Of a DNA stretch of 64,000 bases, positions 57,311-64,000 are shown piece after piece. How positions within the stretch are numbered: the first letter of the stretch is position 1; the number at the start of each line of letters is the position of its first letter. This DNA comes from Lamellibrachia satsuma (Eukaryota > Annelida > Polychaeta > Sabellida > Siboglinidae): positions 2,106,501 through 2,170,500 of the forward strand of contig BSQZ01000080.1 in the NCBI GenBank assembly GCA_033239005.1. The letters are read 5' to 3'. Below the pieces are notes generated by a model. The model saw nothing but the letters and a program-made list of their open reading frames with translations, was not told where the DNA came from and did no database searches. The translations under genes and the position numbers were made by a program.

Positions 57311-57312
<2 letters not shown>
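57302..57312. repeat. Target-site duplication, left copy
   Basis: The string acatttttatt is repeated exactly at 60272-60282 and brackets the RTE element. Confidence 0.75.
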
Positions 57313-57347
<35 letters not shown>

Positions 57348-57842
57348 ATCCCGTAACCTGTAGTGTCGTTGGGGCATCACCGATGACCTTGAAACCAGCT
57401 GTCTCCACTTCTTCCTGTTGTCTGCCGCCCTTTGTGTCTCTGAGAAGTCCAGGCCTGTCCACTCTTTGATGTTGTCCTCCCTCCTCTTCTTCTGTCTTCC
57501 TCTTCTTCTTGTTCCCCTAACGGTGCCTTGCAGGATGGTCTTTGTCAAGCCGGATTTTCGTGAGACGTGCCCATATCATTTCAGCTTCCGTCTCTTTACC
57601 GTCATAAGGAGATCTTCATAGGGCCCGATGGCTTGTTTGATTCTGTTGTGGACCTCTTTGTTGGTGACATGGTCCTTGTAATATATGCAAAGGATCTTTC
57701 GATAGTACCTCATTTCCATGGCTTGTACTCTTCTTTGAAGTTCGGCTGTAAGAGTCCATGTCTCGCATGCGTATAGAAATATTGACACGACAAGTGATCA
57801 CATCAGTCTGATTTTGGATCGAAGGGTGATGTTTTTTTCTTT

Positions 57843-58418
57843 TCATATTGGTTTCTGTTTTGTCATCGCTGCTATTGTCTGGGCAATCCTTGAAATGATC
57901 TCATGTTTGGATCCCTCATCCGTGATAACTGAACCCAGGTACTTGAACTTGCACACTGTTTCTAATCTTTGTCCATTCACTGTGATCTTCTTGTTGATGC
58001 CATTGGTGTTATTGGTCATTAGCTTGGTTTTCTCAGCACTAATTTCCATACCGTAGGACGCAGATGTATTGTCGAGGCGGCTCACTAGGTCAGCTAGCTC
58101 CTGTTCATCCCCTGCTGATGCTTTGCAGATGATACCATCGATATCATCTGCAAAGCGTAAATTTGCTATTGTCCTGCCTCCGATGCTGACTGTTCCTACG
58201 TGATCTTCAGGGGCGTCAGTCATGATCCTCTCTAAAAATCTGTTAAATAGAGTGGGTGATAGAAGGCAGCCCTGGCGGACTCTAATGGTGTTGCGAAACC
58301 ATTCCCCCAGGGTGCCATTCATAAGGACTGCGCTGGTGGCCTTGTCATATACAGATGTTCTATGGCTCGAACAAGGTTGACACCAATGTTGTATTTCCTC
58401 ATGATTGCTGCATGCCAT
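57843..58418 (-). pseudogene. RTE reverse transcriptase core (part of the element)
   Basis: An uninterrupted 191-codon part of the RTE ORF. It contains the palm motif LRFADDIDGIICKASAGDEQ (FADD active site), upstream GEWFRNTIRVRQGCLLSPTL and downstream YGMEISAEKTKLMTNN and CKFKYLGSVIT. The frame is left and re-entered through frameshifts on either side. It is the longest intact piece of RT in the window. Confidence 0.85.
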
Positions 58419-59620
58419 ACCCTGTCAAATGCCTTCTTGAAGTCAATATAGACATGGTAGAGATCTTTTTGGTGTTGCAAGTTTTCGCAGAGGATTCTAA
58501 GTTTGAAAATTTGCTCTGTAATCCTGCTCGAAAGCCGGTCTGTTCTTAAGCGATGATTTTCTCTGTTTGTGGCTTGAGTCTGTTAACGATGATCTTCAAC
58601 ATGACTTTACTTGGGTGGCTGATGAGGCTGATTGTCATGTAGTTTTTACGCAATTGTAGGTTGCCTTGTTTTTGGAAGTGTGATGACCATTGATTGGGTC
58701 CACGGAGTAGGCCAATCTCCTGTCTGCCAGATCTTATTGCAGATTGTTGTGAGGATGTTGGCGACAGCTTCTCCCCCAGCTTGTACTAATTCAGCTGGTA
58801 TGTTGCTAACTACAGCTGATTTCCCTTTCTTTAAGGATTTAACTGTAGCCTCCACTTCTTCACGAAGAATTGGGAAATTATCATCTTCTGTGTTCATCGG
58901 ACAATCCAATACTGCTACATTTCCTTTGGTCTGGCTGTTGTATAACTCGGTGCAGTACTATGTCCATCGGTTGATAATCTCTCTTTCTTCCGTGAGGCAT
59001 TTTCCTGACTTATCTTGGATGGTGTTTATTCTTCCTTTCTTCTCACTTGTCAGATCTTTTACGACTTGGAATGCTCTTTTGCTATTGTTCTTGTTCAGGT
59101 TGTCTTCTATTTCGCTGCACTGTTTTTCTCTCCATTTTTCTTTGGCTTCTTTCATGCCTGTTCTGATTTCTTTGTTGATTTCCCTATATTTATCGGTTCA
59201 TCCGGGGCATTTCTTCCCCTTTTCAGTACTCTTCTTTTGTCACACATGTCAAGTAGTTCGGTGGTGACCCAGGGTTTCTTCTTATGACGGTGTTTGCCTA
59301 GGATCACACTGGCTGTATCAGTCATTGCATTGTTGAACTTGTTGGCCAATGTCTCTATGTCGGTGTTTTCTTCCTCTGGGATGGTAAGAGGCGCAAATTT
59401 CCCACCTATCGTTGCTTGGAATGCTTCTCCAATGTTAGGGTCTTTCAACTTCTCTAGGGCGAAATTATCCTTGATTTAGTTTGACAATCCTTTTCAGACG
59501 GAGACGGAAGTTCATCATCACCAAGTCAGGATCACTTCCTATGTCTGCACCTGGAAAGCTCCGCGTCTTTGCAATATTTATTCCAGACCGGAATCTCTGT
59601 TTCAGCAATATGTAGTCGAT

Positions 59621-60220
59621 CTAATTGTGATGCTGGCCATTCGGAGAGTGCCACGTCCATCTCCTGGATGCTTTGTGAGGACCATATGTATTGGCCAGAC
59701 CTAGTTTGTTGTAAGTAGCAAACTCCAGGAGCCTAAGGCCTCTTTCATTTGTAGTTGCATTGCAGAAACGTCCGCAGATGTCTTGCCAGTTCTCTTGTGT
59801 ATCTTTGCCAACCTTTGCATTCCAATCTCCCTGCACAATTAGGATATCCTTCTTGGGAGCCTGGTCAATGATCCTCTGCAGTTGGCTGTAGAAATCTTCT
59901 ATTGGGTCATCGCTGTAGTCAGTCGTTGGGGCGTAAACTAGTATTACTGTGATGTTGAATGGGTCTGCCCTTAGGCGGATGGAAATGAGTCTGCTGGAGA
60001 TTGGACGACATCCCATGACATATTTCATGATGTTCTTGGGATTAAGAAAACCAACGCCATATTCATGTTTATTCTCTTCACCACTGTAGTACAGTTTGTG
60101 TCCTTCTTCGGTTGTTGTTTCGCCGAAGTTCTTCCATCGTACTTCGCATAATCCAAGGAGGTTCCAGCGGTACCTGTCCATCTCATATGTGAGTTCGTTT
60201 AGTTTTCCTGCTGGTCTCAT
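59621..60220 (-). pseudogene. RTE endonuclease domain (part of the element)
   Basis: A 199-codon frame encodes most of an exonuclease/endonuclease/phosphatase-fold endonuclease: ELTYEMDRYRWNLLGLCEVR, then VYAPTTDYSDDPIEDFYSQL, ILIVQGDWNAKVGKD and RRWTWHSPNGQHHN. A stop follows where the family usually continues with a Gln and IDYIL, pointing to a single nonsense change. Confidence 0.85.
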
Positions 60221-60271
60221 TGTTCTAACGTTCCACGTTCCTGTGGTGATGTTGTCTCTCCCACGGATCTT

Positions 60272-60282
60272 ACATTTTTATT
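60272..60282. repeat. Target-site duplication, right copy
   Basis: The string acatttttatt is identical to 57302-57312. Confidence 0.75.
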
Positions 60283-60474
60283 ATTAATAAAGCAATTACA
60301 TATATTAGGCTTGTTAACCGAATTAAATGCATGTCAGCGAATTTGAAAGTAAATACAATTGTTTAAGTTAATTCAAAAGCAAATGCCATTTTCCAGGATA
60401 CCATTGAAATGCAAGTGAGGGTCGCATTGAAATGCAAATGTTTTTGTTATGCTTGTGTAAATCTCTCTCCACAC

Positions 60475-60485
60475 GCGCGCGCGCG

Positions 60486-60549
<64 letters not shown>
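60475..60549. repeat. CG/CA dinucleotide microsatellite
   Basis: Starts as cgcgcgcgcgcacgcac and continues as a pure ca run of about 30 units. The frames over it are by-products. Confidence 0.97.
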
Positions 60550-60552
<3 letters not shown>

Positions 60553-60640
60553 CAGAAACATTGTTGTATAAATGAACTAAAGGTAGCTATGCGTTCCCAA
60601 GGCATGGAATAAAAAATTCGAAAGCCGAAACTAGTGATTG

Positions 60641-60740
60641 GATGGATGAGTGGGTGGGTGGGTGGGTGGGTGGGTGGGTGGGTGGGTGGGTGGGTCTGTG
60701 GGTTGGTGGGTAGGTGACAGAGTGACAGAGTGACTGAGTG
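60641..60740. repeat. GGGT tetranucleotide microsatellite and GTGA tail
   Basis: About 13 units of gggt/tggg are followed by gtgacagagtgacagagtga. The G-rich strand has many adjacent GGG runs and could form a G-quadruplex (inference). Confidence 0.95.
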
Positions 60741-61885
60741 AGCGACCATACCAGGAATACAATTTGCAAGAGAAGCAGGTTCTACTGTAAATCCTTCTAA
60801 CCCTCCACGATACTCCTGTAATGGACTGATGATGGCATCGCAACTACTCGGTCTATGTGCTCGCTACCACGGAGAGTTGGCGTTGGGAGAATTTGCGATT
60901 TGATTGTGACCTTTTATACAAAGAAGCTTGCCATACGACATAACAGTTGTTCGCGAAAGACGGTCTGTAACCAGTGGAAGCAAGCAGGAATGTTTTTGCC
61001 GTTCAAGCAGTTATATAATGGCCTGGCACCATATACTAGATACCACAGACACAGACCAAAGAGAAAGACACCATGGAAGATGTAGTCTTGCTTACCCGAC
61101 TCCCGTCGTGAACACGCCGAGAAGAGAGTCTGGCCCCGAAGACGTGGTCTCATTGTTACCCACTGTCACCACTCCGTTATGTGTAAGCGTTCCCGTGAAG
61201 CACCAGCAGCCAATCAGCGTCATTATCGAGATTCTACACTAAACATTTTCTGCTTGATTTAACTTTTCAATCTGACAATTGTGTTAATAGAATCAACGTT
61301 TAGCGTTAATTCGAACTGTATGGTATAACATGATAAAAGTTTACTCTTATTTTATGCATTAGCCAAATGTCCGGATGACATCGTAATTAGCTAATAACGT
61401 ATGCACCAATAATCTCGGTGCTTACGTAATTTCCGTCACAATGAAAATTACACGAGTGGGCGCCACTGTTGGAGAGCACGGTGAATTCATGGGAAAGAAA
61501 CGTGGTAGTTCCGTTGCAGAATCACAACATGTGTTAACTCTATTGATTATCTTTTAATGTTATATTCTAATGACACACAAACAAGAACGTACGAACATAA
61601 CATTAAACAATGTGGTGGGAACAATACGTAGTGGCCACATGCCTACCACGTAATTTCCGGTTTCACCAAACTACCACCTTCTTGCCACGTAGTAGTTAGT
61701 GGTGTGCTTGTAAGGCCTTTGTCTGCAACAAACTAGTGCGAATGTTGTATTCGCTGTTAATCGCTAGAAGGCAACACAGCTAGGCATATTGCAAGTCGCA
61801 GTTACTAAACTACTGAGGAATTGTTGTTGGTCTTATTTTTGTGTCCACGGTGGCTGTGTTTGAAAAAGCATGTAGTGTTCACTGC
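60741..61885. other. No recognised gene
   Basis: Unique sequence with overlapping frames at 60855-61242 that have no recognised motif. Variants of taccacgta occur at about 61640-61690. Confidence 0.45.
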
Positions 61886-64000
61886 TTGTGAGTCACTGAT
61901 ATGAAAATAACCACCCCAGTGTAGAGTCAAGTTTTTGTGAGTCATTGATGTGAACATAACCACCCCAGTGTGGAGTCAAGTTGTTGTGAGTCACTAATGT
62001 GAACATAACCACCCCAGTGTAGAGTCAAGTTGTTGTGAGTCACTGATGTGAACATAACCACCCCAGTGTAGAGTCAAGTTGTTGTGAATCACTGATGTGA
62101 ACATAACCACCCCAGTGTAGAGTCAAGTTGTTATGAGTCAGTGATGTGAACATAACCACCCCAGTGTAGAGTCAAGTTGTTGTGAATCACTGATGTGAAC
62201 ATAACCACCCCAGTGTAGAGTCAAGTTGTTGTGAATCACTGATGTGAACATAACCACCCCAGTGTAGAGTCAAGTTGTTGTGAGTCACTGATGTGAACAT
62301 AACCACCCCATTGTAGAGTCAAGTTGTTGTGAGTCACTGATGTGAACATAACCACCCCAGTTTAGAGTCAAGTTGTTGTGAGTCACTGATGTGAACATAA
62401 CCACCCCAGTTTAGAGTCAAGTTGTTGTGAGTCACTGATGTGAACATAACCACCCCAGTGTAGAGTCAAGTTGTTGTGAGTCACTGATGTGAACATAACC
62501 ACCCCAGTGTAGAATCAAGTTGCTGTGAATCACTGATGTGAACATTACCACCCCAGTGTAGAGTCAAGTTTTTGTGAGTCATTGATGTGAACATAACCAC
62601 CCCAGTGTGGAGTCAAGTTGTTGTGAGTCACTAATGTGAACATAACCACCCCAGTGTAGAGTCAAGTTGTTGTGAGTCACTGATGTGAACATAACCACCC
62701 CAGTTTAGAGTCAAGTTGTTGTGAGTCACTGATATGAACATAACCACCCCAGTGTAGAGTCAAGTTTTTGTGAGTCATTGATGTGAACATAACCACCCCA
62801 GTGTGGAGTCAAGTTGTTGTGAGTCACTGATGTGAACATAACCACCCCAGTGTAGAGTCAAGTTGTTGTGAGTCACTGATGTGAACATAACCACCCCAGT
62901 GTAGAATCAAGTTGCTGTGAATCACTGATGTGAACATTACCACCCCAGTGTAGAGTCAAGTTGTTGTGAGTCACTGATGTGAACATAACCACCCCAGTGT
63001 AGAGTCAAGTTGTTGTGAATCACTGATGTGAACATAACCACCCCAGTGTAGAGTCAAGTTGTTGTGAGTCACTGATGTGAACATAACCACCCCAGTGTAG
63101 AGTCAAGTTGTTGTGAGTCACTGATGTGAACATAACCACCCCAGTGTAGAGTCAAGTTGTTGTGAGTCACTGATGTGAACATAACCACCCCAGTGTAGAA
63201 TCAAGTTGCTGTGAATCACTGATGTGAACATTACCACCCCAGTGTAGAGTCAAGTTTTTGTGAGTCATTGATGTGAACATAACCACCCCAGTGTGGAGTC
63301 AAGTTGTTGTGAGTCACTAATGTGAACATAACCACCCCAGTGTAGAGTCAAGTTGTTGTGAGTCACTGATGTGAACATAACCACCCCAGTTTAGAGTCAA
63401 GTTGTTGTGAGTCACTGATTTGAACATAACCACCCCAGTTTAGAGTCAAGTTGTTGTGAGTCACTGATGTGAACATAACCACCCCAGTGTAGAGTCAAGT
63501 TGTTGTGAGTCACTGATGTGAACATAACCACCCCAGTGTAGAATCAAGTTGCTGTGAATCACTGATGTGAACATTACCACCCCAGTGTAGAGTCAAGTTG
63601 TTGTGAGTCACTGATGTGAACATAACCACCCCAGTGTAGAGTCAAGTTGTTGTGAATCACTGATGTGAACATAACCACCCCAGTGTAGAGTCAAGTTGTT
63701 GTGAGTCACTGATGTGAACATAACCACCCCAGTGTAGAGTCAAGTTGTTGTGAGTCACTGATGTGAACATAACCACCCCAGTGTAGAGTCAAGTTGTTGT
63801 GAGTCACTGATGTGAACATAACCACCCCATTGTAGAGTCAAGTTGTTGTGAGTCACTGATGTGAACATTACCATCCCAGTGTAGAGTCAAGTTGTTGTGA
63901 GTCACTGATGTGAACATAACCACCCCAGTGTAGAATCAAGTTGTTGTGAGTCACTGATGTGAACATAACCACCCCAGTGTAGAGTCAAGTTGTTGTGAGT
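61886..64000. repeat. Minisatellite, 49-bp unit, at least 43 copies, continuing off the window
   Basis: The core tgatgtgaacataaccaccc plus cagtgtagagtcaagttgttgtgagtcac recurs every 49 bases. Marker variants recur in register. The gtttttgtgagtcattg variant begins at 61932, 62569, 62765 and 63255, with spacings of 13, 4 and 10 units. The gttgctgtgaatcac-plus-cattacc variant is shared at an offset of 686 bp (14 units). This indicates block duplication within the array. Confidence 0.97.

Larger units (their letters stand above)
57313..60271 (-). mobile_element. RTE-type non-LTR retrotransposon, nearly complete
   Basis: On the reverse strand the element starts near TTGTWNVRTM (about 60250), the opening of an apurinic-type endonuclease with WNLLGLCEVRW and VQGDWNAKVG. 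A linker follows. The RT has VYIDFKKAFD (about 58440), RQGCLLSPTLFN (about 58265), LRFADDIDGI (FADD at about 58142-58154) and FKYLGSVITDEG. It ends with LKWYGHVSR and a Lys/Arg-rich tail, then an (ATG/GAT)n trinucleotide tail at 57313-57346. This order matches the RTE clade, also known from craniofacial development protein 2-like annotations. Identical 11-bp flanks mark the insertion. Several stops (for example one near 59620 at HHN*IDYIL) and frameshifts make it inactive as it stands. Confidence 0.85.

Overview
The window looks like nuclear DNA of an invertebrate animal. It has spliced exons with GT/AG borders, CR1-, RTE- and other non-LTR retrotransposon remains, PIF/Harbinger- and MULE-like DNA transposon remains, CA and GGGT microsatellites and very long low-density stretches. 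There are no operons, ribosome binding sites or bacterial genes. A mollusc or other lophotrochozoan is plausible, but nothing in the sequence fixes the species.

The dominant feature is minisatellite DNA. More than thirty tandem arrays, with units of about 12 to 85 bp, fill roughly a third of the window. The largest are a 32-bp array of about 168 units (6478-11860), a 58-bp array of about 39 units (21232-23475) and a 49-bp array that runs off the right edge (61886-64000). Most long open frames in the window lie inside such arrays and are by-products of stop-free units.

Layout. 1-15320: small arrays, then the giant 32-bp array, then more arrays and no convincing gene. 15353-17045: a short inverted-repeat element and a reverse-strand retrotransposon tail. 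17295-24000: arrays. 24794-25150: a reverse-strand first coding exon of a probably N-myristoylated, Ala/Glu/Pro/Thr-rich protein, with a 55-bp array just upstream. 26899-27631: a deleted PIF/Harbinger-like element. 29131-33995: arrays and duplications. 35646-42640: a retrotransposon fragment, a MULE-like element with long inverted repeats and a broken CR1 element. 43773-55562: a DNA alkylation repair (AlkD-like) locus described below. 57313-60271: an almost complete but mutated RTE element with a target-site duplication. 60475-64000: microsatellites and the 49-bp array.

The most unusual region is the AlkD-like locus. Its recognisable exons appear in the order N-terminal (43773-44012), late (44448-44529), C-terminal (46369-46537), middle (49738-49910) and C-terminal again (51857-52016), so the locus is duplicated and scrambled. 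In both copies the C-terminal exon is preceded by a 27-bp minisatellite (32 and 26 units) whose unit is the last 9 bases of the intron, including the AG acceptor, plus the first 18 bases of the exon. The 3' splice site has therefore been amplified in tandem, and because 27 bp is nine codons, each alternative acceptor would add a whole number of nonapeptides. The flanking duplicated segments (46387-49752 and 51875-55562) are nearly identical except that at least five further tandem arrays differ greatly in copy number, which shows how fast these arrays change here.
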